This document shows positions 18,707 to 26,756 of a stretch of 64,000 nucleotides of DNA, in pieces. The notes below the pieces were generated by a model that made no database searches, was not told where the DNA came from, and was given only the letters and a program-made list of their open reading frames with translations. The position numbers were made by a program, and so were the translations under genes. The DNA comes from Bradyrhizobium sp. AZCC 1721. GTDB taxonomy: Bacteria > Pseudomonadota > Alphaproteobacteria > Rhizobiales > Xanthobacteraceae. The stretch is from NCBI RefSeq assembly GCF_036924715.1, contig NZ_JAZHSB010000001.1, forward strand, positions 6,625,001 to 6,689,000, read 5' to 3'. The number at the start of each line of letters is the position of its first letter. Position 1 is the stretch's first letter.

Positions 18707-19732
18707 CTAGAGCTTCCCAAACTTCAGTTGCTTCCGAAGCTGCTGCGTCTGACCTCTCAGCGTCTCCGAAGGACTTTCTCCAAAGTGCGTGCGGTACGTG
18801 ACTGAGAACCGGCCCATGTGGGTGAACCCCGTGCTCATGGCAATGTCGGTGACATTCGCTTCCGGATCGGCTCGCAGCAAGGCTTGGCGAACTTGCCTCA
18901 AGCGGGCGTTCCGTAGGTAGCGCATCGGCGAGACGCCCTTGAAATCCCTGAAGTGCATATAGAGTGTTCGGCCCGCAACGCCGGTCGCCGTAACGAGGTC
19001 GGCCACTGTGACTGCCTGGTCGAGGTGGGCTTCGATATAGTCGACCGCACGCTTCACGTCACGCGGCGCAACCGGCCTCTCGAGACGTCGCAGCGCGTTG
19101 CTGTAATTGTGGGGGTGCGACAGCAGCAGCGCGGTAATAATGAACTGCTCGAATTGGCTCATCGTCGTCGGGCTCCAGAGCACCGATCCCGCCTGTTCCA
19201 GGTCCGCGACGGCCATCAGCACGTAGCGTGCCAGGCTGCGGCCGTACCCCGCGGCGAGGTCGATGGTGGGCGCAAAGTCGAGGGGGGCGGTTGGTGGCTC
19301 GCCGAGTAGGGCGGCAAGCTGACCGGTAAGGCTGGATTTGGTCAAAGACAGTTGGATGCGGCTGCTATCGGCCTCCGATACCAGCCGACAACTCTCGCGC
19401 ATCGGCGAGATGATCGTGGCGAGGTTCGGATTGCAAACGATGTTGTCATGGCCAATGGTAGCTTCAAGTTGCCCGCGAAGCGGCAGGTGGATCCAGGTGT
19501 CCGTGCGGGCGGGGCTCGGAGACAGGACGACCGATGCGCCGCCGTACTGCACGTAACCCACGTAGAAGCCCGGCATGTAAACGCCGTTGAGGCGCGCATC
19601 GAGCTGGCGGGCCTGCCGCGCTGCGATGTCGAAGCGGTAGCCTTTCGCGCGCAGAAATGCACCGGTTTCTTCCACATTGCGGCTGTGGAAGATGGGGAGC
19701 TGCTCCAGAAGCGGCGCTGTGCCAAGCTGCAT
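18707..19732 (-). CDS. AraC-family transcriptional regulator
   Basis: A 341-residue regulator with an N-terminal AraC-binding-like sensor domain (about residues 10-210) and a C-terminal double helix-turn-helix (AVDYIEAHLDQAVTVADLVTATGVAGRTLYMHF..., then ANVTDIAMSTGFTHMGRFSVTYR). The FGESPSETL ending is typical. The ATG at 19732 is chosen because GGAGG precedes it; a GTG 30 nt upstream is the alternative. It is divergent from the Tat-exported MBL-fold gene (241 nt), which it likely controls. Confidence 0.92.
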   Translation of the reverse strand: MQLGTAPLLEQLPIFHSRNVEETGAFLRAKGYRFDIAARQARQLDARLNGVYMPGFYVGYVQYGGASVVLSPSPARTDTWIHLPLRGQLEATIGHDNIVCNPNLATIISPMRESCRLVSEADSSRIQLSLTKSSLTGQLAALLGEPPTAPLDFAPTIDLAAGYGRSLARYVLMAVADLEQAGSVLWSPTTMSQFEQFIITALLLSHPHNYSNALRRLERPVAPRDVKRAVDYIEAHLDQAVTVADLVTATGVAGRTLYMHFRDFKGVSPMRYLRNARLRQVRQALLRADPEANVTDIAMSTGFTHMGRFSVTYRTHFGESPSETLRGQTQQLRKQLKFGKL

Positions 19733-19973
19733 GCTCGCCTCCGTGTTGATCGAACATACCACGCATACCGGGGCATGGGCACCGGGGCCGGCAATGTTCC
19801 GATCATTCTTGCAGTTTTTGGATAATGATCGTTGGTTCCCGGAGGCGATTTACGCGCCTTGCGGATAGGCCCTCGCGGCAATCGGATATCTAGCACCCAA
19901 ATGCGCCAGTTAAGCTTCGCGCCCAATGGGGCGGTGCCTATCGACAGAGTGGCCCATCAAGGAGGGAAGCGTC

Positions 19974-20939
19974 GTGACTGCAGGGCATGTTCACAGAATA
20001 GCTCGGCGCCAATTTCTGGGTGAATCGGCTGCAGCGGCTCTGGCCGCAGCCGCGTGCGTGTCTTCGCTGCGACCGACAAGGGCAGCCGTCCATACGGTAC
20101 CGGTCCACAAATCAGGCAGCCTCGAGACTCTGGTCGTAAGCGACGGCCATTTCTTCCTTCCAGCGGGCTTCCTGGTGACGCCGGACTCTCCGCCCGCCGA
20201 GCGCGAAGCCGCCCTGAACGCAGCCGGACAAACCGGCGAACAGCTCCAGCTCGTGAACACTGTCGCGGTGATCCGTAGCCAGTCCGATGTGGTCCTGGTC
20301 GACACGGGCACCGGCCCGCGCCACCAGCCCACGGCGGGAAAGCTTGCGGAGAATCTCAAAGCTGCCGGCATCCCACCTGCGGCCGTGACCAAGATCGTTC
20401 TGACCCACGGCCATCCCGACCACCTCTGGGGCATCCTCGACGCGAATGACAACCCGATCTATCCGAATGCGAGCTATCTCGTTTCGGCCGCCGAATGGAA
20501 CCTTTGGGCCAGCCCGGATGTGATGCGAAGGTTGCCGCCAGTGTTGGCAACCAGCGATCGCATCATCAATGGCGCCAAGAACCATTTCTCGCACGTCAAG
20601 GACAAGATAAGGACGGTACGGGATGGCGAGGAGATCGTCAGTGGCGTCCAGGTCATCGATACGCCAGGGCATACGCAGGGCCACATCTCGGTCGAAATCG
20701 CCGGTGGGGATGGTCTCGTCGTCGTTGCGGACGCGCTTACGCACGCTGTGATCTCGTTCCAGCATCCGTCGTGGCCGGTGCCAGCCGACCATGAGCCCGA
20801 TCGCGGCATCTCGACCCGCCTACGCCTGCTTGATCGACTCGTCATCGATAAGCGCCGGCTGATCGGCGCGCACCTGCCATTTCCTGGCACGGGCTTCGTC
20901 GAGCGCAAGGACGGCGCCTATCGCTTCGTTCCGACCTGA
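19974..20939 (+). CDS. Tat-exported metallo-beta-lactamase-fold hydrolase
   Basis: A 321-residue protein starting with a twin-arginine signal (ARRQFLGESAAAALAAAACV), so it is exported folded. The MBL zinc motif is LTHGHPDHLWG, giving His145, His147, Asp149 and His150; further ligands are in DTPGHTQGH and a late GAHLPF. GTG at 19974 is the likely start: AAGGAGG lies 8 nt before it. The substrate is unknown; lactonase-like and sulfatase-like members share this layout. It is divergent from an AraC regulator and 51 nt upstream of a DUF1326 gene. Confidence 0.88.
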   Translation: MTAGHVHRIARRQFLGESAAAALAAAACVSSLRPTRAAVHTVPVHKSGSLETLVVSDGHFFLPAGFLVTPDSPPAEREAALNAAGQTGEQLQLVNTVAVIRSQSDVVLVDTGTGPRHQPTAGKLAENLKAAGIPPAAVTKIVLTHGHPDHLWGILDANDNPIYPNASYLVSAAEWNLWASPDVMRRLPPVLATSDRIINGAKNHFSHVKDKIRTVRDGEEIVSGVQVIDTPGHTQGHISVEIAGGDGLVVVADALTHAVISFQHPSWPVPADHEPDRGISTRLRLLDRLVIDKRRLIGAHLPFPGTGFVERKDGAYRFVPT

Positions 20940-20990
20940 AGTTCGCGCAAAGTCACGTTGAGCGTCATCGCTTTCGGAAGGCGCAGTGAG

Positions 20991-21659
20991 ATGACTGATC
21001 AATGGCTGTTCAAGAGCGAGACTTATGACAACTGCAACTGCGCTATGAATTGCGGTTGCCAGTTCAACTTGCCGAGTACCCACGGCTATTGTCAGTCGGC
21101 CTTCGTCGGCACCATCGTCGAGGGCCACTTCAACGATACGCCGCTCTCAGGCTTGAACTGGGCGGCGCTGTACAAGTGGCCTGGCGAAATCAAGGACGGA
21201 AACGGCCGGCGCCAGATCGTTATCGACGAGCGTGCGGATGAAGCTCAACGGATCGCGCTTGAAACGATCGTCTCAGGCGAGGCATGCGAACCATTGAGCA
21301 ATCTTTTCGCCGTATTCGCGTCCACATGCTCGGAATTTTGCGAGACGTTGTTCCTGCCGATTGATCTCGATGCGGACTTGGAACTCAGAACCGCAAGGGT
21401 AGAGATACCCGGCGTCATGCGGAGCATCGGCAGGCCGAAGATCGACGAGTTTACTGGTCAACCATTCCACATTGCGCTTGCGCGTCCTAGTGGCAGTTTC
21501 GAGTTTACCTACGCAGAAGTCGGGCTAGGTACCACGTCGGTCACAGGTGACATGGAAATGGCGTTCGACGATTCATGGGCGCACTTTTGTGTTCACCACT
21601 TCAATCAGGATGGCTTGGTCAGGGAGAGATCAAGGCTCACGAAATGGCTTGGCACATGA
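20991..21659 (+). CDS. DUF1326 domain protein
   Basis: A 222-residue protein of unknown function. The N-terminus is cysteine-rich (DNCNCAMNCGCQFN) and could bind metal or Fe-S, followed by the family block GYCQSAFVGTIVEGHFNDTPLSGL. The remainder is beta-rich. No signal peptide is apparent. The start at 20991 gives the family N-terminus MTDQWLFKSETYDNC; an ATG 33 nt upstream is possible. It closely follows the exported hydrolase gene and is probably cotranscribed with it. Confidence 0.85.
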   Translation: MTDQWLFKSETYDNCNCAMNCGCQFNLPSTHGYCQSAFVGTIVEGHFNDTPLSGLNWAALYKWPGEIKDGNGRRQIVIDERADEAQRIALETIVSGEACEPLSNLFAVFASTCSEFCETLFLPIDLDADLELRTARVEIPGVMRSIGRPKIDEFTGQPFHIALARPSGSFEFTYAEVGLGTTSVTGDMEMAFDDSWAHFCVHHFNQDGLVRERSRLTKWLGT

Positions 21660-21848
21660 CCGCGCGCTCCCGTGAATGACGCCAGCGTTACCGTTCTGGA
21701 AGCGTGACTCCGGAGACGCTTTGAACGCTCACTCGCTGGAGACTCTGTATTGGGTCAAAAGTGGAAGTGGCGGCATTTCCAGAACATGTCGGGTTGGAAA
21801 ACTCAGGACAGCTTTGCTTGATCGAGAAATGGTTTCCAGCAGAGCGCC

Positions 21849-22262
21849 TCACAAATCCACCACCACGTAATCGCTCTCCACCGAGACCGCGATGGTCTCT
21901 GCCACATACGGTCCCTTCACCACGGCTGATCCCGGCTCGACATTGACCGGATAGGCGCGGGCGCGGAAGCGTTTCGGGTCGCAATAGGACTGCCCGGTGC
22001 GGATGTCGAACTCCCAGCCGTGCCAGGGACAGCGGATGATTTCGCCGAGTTTTGTGTATTCGATTTCGCCGGGGTCGGAGGATTGCGCGAGGCCAATCAA
22101 CGGGCCCTCGCACAGGGCCGCGCCCTGGTGCGGGCAGCGGTTCAGCAGGCCGAAGAACTCGCCCTTGATGTTGAAAATCGCGATCGGCCGGCCGTCGATG
22201 TCGAGGAATTTTCGTGTCCCCGGCGGCAATTCGTCCACCGGCGCAATGACGTGCCGAACCAT
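21849..22262 (-). CDS. Rieske-type [2Fe-2S] ferredoxin
   Basis: A 137-residue Rieske protein with Cys43-His45 (NRCPHQGA) and Cys78-His81 (RCPWHGWEF), the full 2Fe-2S ligand set. Length and soluble character fit a ferredoxin for a ring-hydroxylating system, or a stand-alone Rieske fold. The ATG at 22262 overlaps the stop of the upstream amidohydrolase (ATGA), so the three genes are translationally coupled. No oxygenase or reductase partner is beside it. Confidence 0.92.
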   Translation of the reverse strand: MVRHVIAPVDELPPGTRKFLDIDGRPIAIFNIKGEFFGLLNRCPHQGAALCEGPLIGLAQSSDPGEIEYTKLGEIIRCPWHGWEFDIRTGQSYCDPKRFRARAYPVNVEPGSAVVKGPYVAETIAVSVESDYVVVDL

Positions 22263-23371
22263 CAAGAAATTCCGTACAGCTTCTTGGCGTTGCCGAGATA
22301 GAACGCTTCGCGGTTGGTATCGCTGACGCCGGCCGGCAGGACGCGCGACGGCTCATCAAAGTCCCAATGCGGGTAGTCGGTGGCGAACAGCAGCTTGTCC
22401 CAACCGATCCATTCGATGGTCTGGAACAGGTGATCGCGGCGCTCCGGATCTTCCATCGGCTGCGTCGTCCACCAGATGTGGTCGCGGATATATTCCGACG
22501 GTTTTCGCTTGAGATGCGGCACCTCGCTGTGCAGCCTCTCAAATGTCTTGTCGAGCCGCCAGCTAAGTGACGGCGCCCAGCCGAAGCCGGCCTCGATCAT
22601 GACCATCTTCAGTTTCGGGTACCGCTCGAACACGCCTTCGAGCACGAGGCTCGCCAGCGCGGTCTGCTGGCACTGCGAGTGGCCGACCATCTCCTCGATG
22701 TAGAAGCTCGGCCAGCCGGACGGCGTGAGCGGATTGCCGCCGAAGCCGAAGGCGTGGACGCCGACCGGCAGCCCGATCTCGTGCGCGGCCTCGTAGATCG
22801 GCCAATAGCGGCGCTGGCCGAGCGGTTCGACATTGCGCGAGAGCAGCAGCACCTGAACGAAATTCGGATCGCCCGCGCGCTTGCGGATTTCGACGGCCGA
22901 GGCAGGACCGTCCTCATTGGGAACGACGATCGAGGCCTTCAGACGCTTGTCCTTGCTGGTCCATTTCTCGATCTGCCAGTCGTTGATCGCGGAGCAGATC
23001 GCGCCGGCCAGATCCTGGTTGCGCAGGCCCTGCCCGCTGGCGAGCGGATTGAGCACCCCGAGTGCTACATTGTAGGGATCGAGAAGCTGTTTCTGCATGA
23101 AGGACAGCGAGGAGCCCTGTGGCCCGCCTTCCGGCGGCCAGGCATCGCGGCGCGAGGCGTTGGGCTGCGCCTTCGGATAGGGTGGGCCTTCCATCATGCC
23201 GTGATAGGCCTGCTTGCCGTAGGCCTCGAGGTGTTCGTGCCAGCGTTTTGCGAGGAAGGGATAGAGTTCGGTCGCGGTCGCGCGCGCCGGATGGATATCG
23301 CAATCGGCGATCGCGGTTTTGAGGCTGACCGGTGATGCGGGCTCCGGACGGTCGCGGAACTGCACATTCAT
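22262..23371 (-). CDS. Amidohydrolase-2 family protein
   Basis: A 369-residue metal-dependent hydrolase/decarboxylase of the amidohydrolase-2 (ACMSD-like) family. The metal site pattern is visible: IADCDIHP at the N-terminus, VGVHAFGFGGNP in the middle and FATDYPHWDFDEP near the C-terminus, with the metal-binding Asp in TDYPHWD. Such enzymes often decarboxylate or hydrolyse aromatic-ring products. It overlaps both neighbours by 4 nt (ATGA) and is a paralogue of the gene upstream. Confidence 0.9.
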   Translation of the reverse strand: MNVQFRDRPEPASPVSLKTAIADCDIHPARATATELYPFLAKRWHEHLEAYGKQAYHGMMEGPPYPKAQPNASRRDAWPPEGGPQGSSLSFMQKQLLDPYNVALGVLNPLASGQGLRNQDLAGAICSAINDWQIEKWTSKDKRLKASIVVPNEDGPASAVEIRKRAGDPNFVQVLLLSRNVEPLGQRRYWPIYEAAHEIGLPVGVHAFGFGGNPLTPSGWPSFYIEEMVGHSQCQQTALASLVLEGVFERYPKLKMVMIEAGFGWAPSLSWRLDKTFERLHSEVPHLKRKPSEYIRDHIWWTTQPMEDPERRDHLFQTIEWIGWDKLLFATDYPHWDFDEPSRVLPAGVSDTNREAFYLGNAKKLYGIS

Positions 23372-24447
23372 GGCGTCGTCTCCTTCGCGAATTCCAACCG
23401 GCCGTAGGTCGCGAGTGGATTATCTATCATAATCTTGCGCACCAGATCGGGCGACAATCCCGGCGGCAGCGCCTCGTCGCCGTCGAACTGCCAGTGCGGA
23501 TAGTCGGTCGAGAATAGGAGCAATTCGTCCGACTGCATATGGTCAAACAGGCGGTTCAGGGTTGCGGGATCCGGCGGCGCATCTACCGGCTGCAGCGAGA
23601 AGCGGATGTTGCTGCGCACAAATTCCAGCGGCGCGCGATCGACCCACGGCGTTTCCATCCGGATGCCGCGCCAGAACTTGTGCAGCCGCCAGAGATAGGC
23701 CGGCAACCAGGTGAAGCCTGATTCCAGCATCACCATTTTCAGCTTCGGATGGCGGGCGAACACGCCCTCCACGATCAGGCTGGTGAGCTGGGTCTGGAAC
23801 GCGGTCGCTTGGGCTACATAGTCCTCGATGTGATAGGAGCCCCAACCGATCGAGGTCGGCGGGTTGTGATAGGCGCTGCCGGCATGGATGCCGACGGCCA
23901 AGCCCAGCCGTTCGGCGGCGGCGTAGATCGGCCAGTAGGCGCGTTTTCCGAGCGGCATGTCGCCCATGACCAGCATCAGCACCTGGACGAAGCGCTTATC
24001 CTCAGCGCAGCGTTCGATCTCCGCGACCGACTTCTCGACGCTTTGCGTCGGGATCACGATCGAGCCGCGCAGCCGATCGTCCTTGTCGAGCCATTCTTTG
24101 GCCAGCCAGTCGTTCAGCGCGCGGCAGAACGCGTCCTGCATGTCCTCGGAGAACACCATCTGCACGCCATAGAGCGGATTGCAGATGCCGAAACGAACGG
24201 CGAACCGGTCGAGCGCCTGCTTCTGCATGTCGGCCAGATCGGCGCCCGGCTTGCCCTGCGCCGGCCTCCAGTCCGGCCGCGACGAGATCGGCGAATGGGT
24301 GGGATAGGATTGCGAGACCAGATCGGTCATGCCGCGGGTCGTCACCTGGTCGCGCCAGTAGTCGTTCATGTAGGGCAACAGGCTGGTCAGATGCGGAACG
24401 GCGGGATGCAGGTCGCAGTCCACGCCACCCGCGATCGGCGACGTCAT
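23368..24447 (-). CDS. Amidohydrolase-2 family protein, paralogue
   Basis: A 359-residue paralogue of the adjacent amidohydrolase. VDCDLHPAVP, AVGIHAGSAYHNPP and FSTDYPHWQFDGDEALP mark the metal site. The ATG at 24447 is chosen for GAGGAAA at good spacing; the open frame extends upstream without support. It is the first gene of a coupled trio with the second amidohydrolase and the Rieske protein. Two similar subunits side by side suggest either a heteromer or sequential steps; the sequence does not decide. Confidence 0.9.
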   Translation of the reverse strand: MTSPIAGGVDCDLHPAVPHLTSLLPYMNDYWRDQVTTRGMTDLVSQSYPTHSPISSRPDWRPAQGKPGADLADMQKQALDRFAVRFGICNPLYGVQMVFSEDMQDAFCRALNDWLAKEWLDKDDRLRGSIVIPTQSVEKSVAEIERCAEDKRFVQVLMLVMGDMPLGKRAYWPIYAAAERLGLAVGIHAGSAYHNPPTSIGWGSYHIEDYVAQATAFQTQLTSLIVEGVFARHPKLKMVMLESGFTWLPAYLWRLHKFWRGIRMETPWVDRAPLEFVRSNIRFSLQPVDAPPDPATLNRLFDHMQSDELLLFSTDYPHWQFDGDEALPPGLSPDLVRKIMIDNPLATYGRLEFAKETTP

Positions 24448-24580
24448 GGTGTTTCCTCGTATGGCCGCGTCGACGCAGTTGTTTGAGGCATTCAATCAGG
24501 GCGGCTCGCGTGCCGCAACTCGGCAAACGTGAACCTCCTGTGCTAGGTGAACATGACTGGCGGGATTTCTGGGAGGTGAG

Positions 24581-25063
24581 ATGAAAGAACTCATAACGAT
24601 CGCCGAAAAGATCGCGACCCAACTGATCGCGCGGAAACAGACGATTTCGGTGGCGGAATCCTCTACCGGCGGGCTGATCTCGGCGGCGCTATTGTCGGTG
24701 CCGGGCGCATCGGCCTATTTCCTGGGCGGCGCCGTGGTCTATACCCGCGACGCGCGTCGGCTGCTGATGGATATCCCGGACGAGGCGATGACGGGCATCC
24801 GCTCGGCGTCCGAACCATACGCGAAATTGCTCGCCGCCCAAGTCCGCCAGCGCTTTGCGACCGACTGGGGATTGTCGGAAACTGGCGCGACGGGACCAAC
24901 CGGCAACCGCTACGGAGATGCCGCGGGCCATAGCTGCATGGCGGTAGCGGGTCCGCAAAACGAAGTGTTCACGCTGGAAACTGGGAGCGCCGACCGACAG
25001 GCGAACATGCAGCAATTTGCGAGCACGGCGTTGAATTTGCTGTTGGAGAATTTGTCCAGGTGA
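24581..25063 (+). CDS. CinA C-terminal domain protein
   Basis: A 160-residue protein equal to the C-terminal domain of CinA, the nicotinamide-nucleotide (NMN) deamidase PncC type. Signature blocks are VAESSTGGLISAALL, FLGGAVVYTRDARR and ETGATGPTGNRYGDAAGH, with the catalytic Ser in ESSTGG. It converts NMN to nicotinate mononucleotide in pyridine salvage. The N-terminal MoaB-like domain of full CinA is absent, as in PncC. It ends just before an interrupted type-1 repeat. Confidence 0.9.
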   Translation: MKELITIAEKIATQLIARKQTISVAESSTGGLISAALLSVPGASAYFLGGAVVYTRDARRLLMDIPDEAMTGIRSASEPYAKLLAAQVRQRFATDWGLSETGATGPTGNRYGDAAGHSCMAVAGPQNEVFTLETGSADRQANMQQFASTALNLLLENLSR

Positions 25064-25066
25064 GAC

Positions 25067-25080
25067 GTCGTCCCTGCGAA
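25067..25080. repeat. Left fragment of a type-1 repeat cut by the IS
   Basis: GTCGTCCCTGCGAA, the first half of the left hairpin of a type-1 element. The rest resumes on the far side of the insertion sequence at 26631 with AACGCAGGCACCCATA. Confidence 0.85.
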
Positions 25081-26630
25081 CCAGGCCGTGCAAAAACCAC
25101 GCTCTGGTGCTGGATATTGGGGGCAGAGATTGATTCGGGAGCAGGATGGCACATGTGGAGGGCCAGTCGCGGTATCAGGCGACGCTGTATCCGGAGACGT
25201 TGGACGAGGTGATCGCGGCAGACAGCGCGGTGCGGGTCATCGACGGCTTTGTGGACAGCTTGGACCTTGCCGGGCTGGGTTTTTCGAAGGTTGAGGCGGA
25301 GGCGACGGGGCGGCCGCCTTACGATCCGCGGGATCTGTTGAAGCTTTATATCTACGGGTATGTGAACCAGATGCGTTCGAGCCGACGGCTCGAACGTGAG
25401 GCGCGGCGCAATGTGGAAGTATTTTGGCTGATCAACCGGGTGAGCCCGGCGTTCAAGACCATCGCGGATTTTCGCAAGGATCATCCGGAGGCGATTGCCG
25501 GGGTATGCCAGGCCTTTATAAAGTTCTGCCGCGAGCAATCGGCATTTGGAGGCGAAGTCCTGGCGATCGATGGGAGCAAGATTGCTGCGGTTGCAAGCCG
25601 CAAGCAGGTGATCACGCAGAAGAAGCTTGCAGAGCGGGATGCGGCGATCGAGCGCAAGATCGCCGAGTATCTGGCGGCGATGGATGAGGCCGATGCCGAG
25701 GAGACGCCGGTTGAACCGGCAAAGACCGACGTGGCCGCGGCCCTTGCGGCGTTGAAGGCCCAGCGCGCGGAACTGCAGCAGCAGGCGGAACAGCTGGTTC
25801 GGGAAGGGCTCAAGCAGAAGGTTTTGACCGAGCCCGAGGCCAGGCTGATGCGCACGCCGCGCGGCCATCAGGTAGCTTACAATGCACAGATCGCAGTCGA
25901 TGCCCAGCATGACCTGATCGTCGCTTTCGATCTGACCAACGAGGGCAACGATCTGCAGCAACTCCATCCGATGGCCCGGCAGGGCAAGGCGGCCGTCGGA
26001 AGCGATCAGGTGATCGCCGTGGCCGACACCGGCTACTCCAACGGCGCACACGGCAGGCAATGTGAACAGGACGGCATCAAGGCGATCGTACCGCATGCCG
26101 AGCGGGTCAACCCGAAGGGAAAGCAATACTTCAGCCGCGATCAGTTCAGCTACGACCGAGAGAGCGACAGCTGGAGCTGCCCGGCAGGTGAGGTCCTCAA
26201 GCTCTTCAAGACCTCCCAGACGAAGCAGAAGAAGGAATATAGCACGCGAGCCTGTCCCAGCTGTCCGCTGAAGTCGCAATGCACCAAATCGCCGCGGCGG
26301 ATCATCGTGCGCAGTTTCCATGAGGACGATCGCGAGGCCATGCACCAGCGGGCTCAGGCCGATCCGAGCTGGATGAAGCTCCGTCGGGAAGTCGCTGAGC
26401 ACCCCTTCGGGACCATCAAATGGCTGATGGGTATCCCGCGCTTCCTCGTACGAGGATTGCTGAAAGCCAAAGCCGAACTTGCGCTCAGCATCACCGGCTA
26501 TAACCTCAAGAGGTTGATCGCCATCAAGGGCACACCCGCGCTGCTCAAAGCGCTCAAGCCCTGTGCAGCCTGAGGGCACTTCCTCGTCCACCCGCTTTCC
26601 GCGCCTCGCCGACCTTCTTGCACGGCCTGG
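25081..26630 (+). mobile_element. IS1182-type insertion sequence
   Basis: A complete insertion sequence of about 1550 nt. The terminal inverted repeats are CCAGGCCGTGCAA at the left and its exact complement TTGCACGGCCTGG at the right. It encodes one intact transposase. The flanks are the two halves of a type-1 repeat hairpin, with AA present on both sides, so the insertion was in the hairpin loop with an apparent 2-nt duplication. Both ends and the gene are intact, so it may be active or recent. Confidence 0.92.
25146..26573 (+). CDS. IS1182-family transposase
   Basis: A 475-residue transposase. The N-terminal DUF772 domain reads SRYQATLYPETLDEVIAADS, then RPPYDPRDLLKLYIYGY, and is followed by the DDE catalytic core with first Asp in VLAIDGSKIAA and second in VIAVADTGYSNG. 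A coiled-coil insertion of about 90 residues (AALKAQRAELQQQAEQL) and a C-terminal Cys cluster (CPSCPLKSQC) are typical of IS1182. The gene is unbroken and full length. Confidence 0.95.
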   Translation: MAHVEGQSRYQATLYPETLDEVIAADSAVRVIDGFVDSLDLAGLGFSKVEAEATGRPPYDPRDLLKLYIYGYVNQMRSSRRLEREARRNVEVFWLINRVSPAFKTIADFRKDHPEAIAGVCQAFIKFCREQSAFGGEVLAIDGSKIAAVASRKQVITQKKLAERDAAIERKIAEYLAAMDEADAEETPVEPAKTDVAAALAALKAQRAELQQQAEQLVREGLKQKVLTEPEARLMRTPRGHQVAYNAQIAVDAQHDLIVAFDLTNEGNDLQQLHPMARQGKAAVGSDQVIAVADTGYSNGAHGRQCEQDGIKAIVPHAERVNPKGKQYFSRDQFSYDRESDSWSCPAGEVLKLFKTSQTKQKKEYSTRACPSCPLKSQCTKSPRRIIVRSFHEDDREAMHQRAQADPSWMKLRREVAEHPFGTIKWLMGIPRFLVRGLLKAKAELALSITGYNLKRLIAIKGTPALLKALKPCAA

Positions 26631-26738
26631 AACGCAGGCACCCATACGCCGCGGCGGCTTTTTGAGACACGCTGTTCGACGGCTTCGGCTCAACAACCAG
26701 ACCCGGTGGTTATGGGTCCCTGCGTTCGCAGAGACGAC
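26631..26738. repeat. Right part of the interrupted type-1 repeat
   Basis: It starts AACGCAGGCACCCATA and ends with the right arm GTGGTTATGGGTCCCTGCG... to GAGACGAC. Joined to 25067-25080 it restores a paired-hairpin element of about 120 nt, like copies A-C. It lies directly downstream of the type I secretion operon. Confidence 0.8.
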
Positions 26739-26756
26739 AGAACCTACGCGACAACC

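Noticed and set aside
24969..26696. 575-codon minus-strand frame across the insertion sequence
   Set aside because: It runs antisense to the intact IS1182 transposase and across the IS ends; arginine/leucine-rich composition is typical of shadows.
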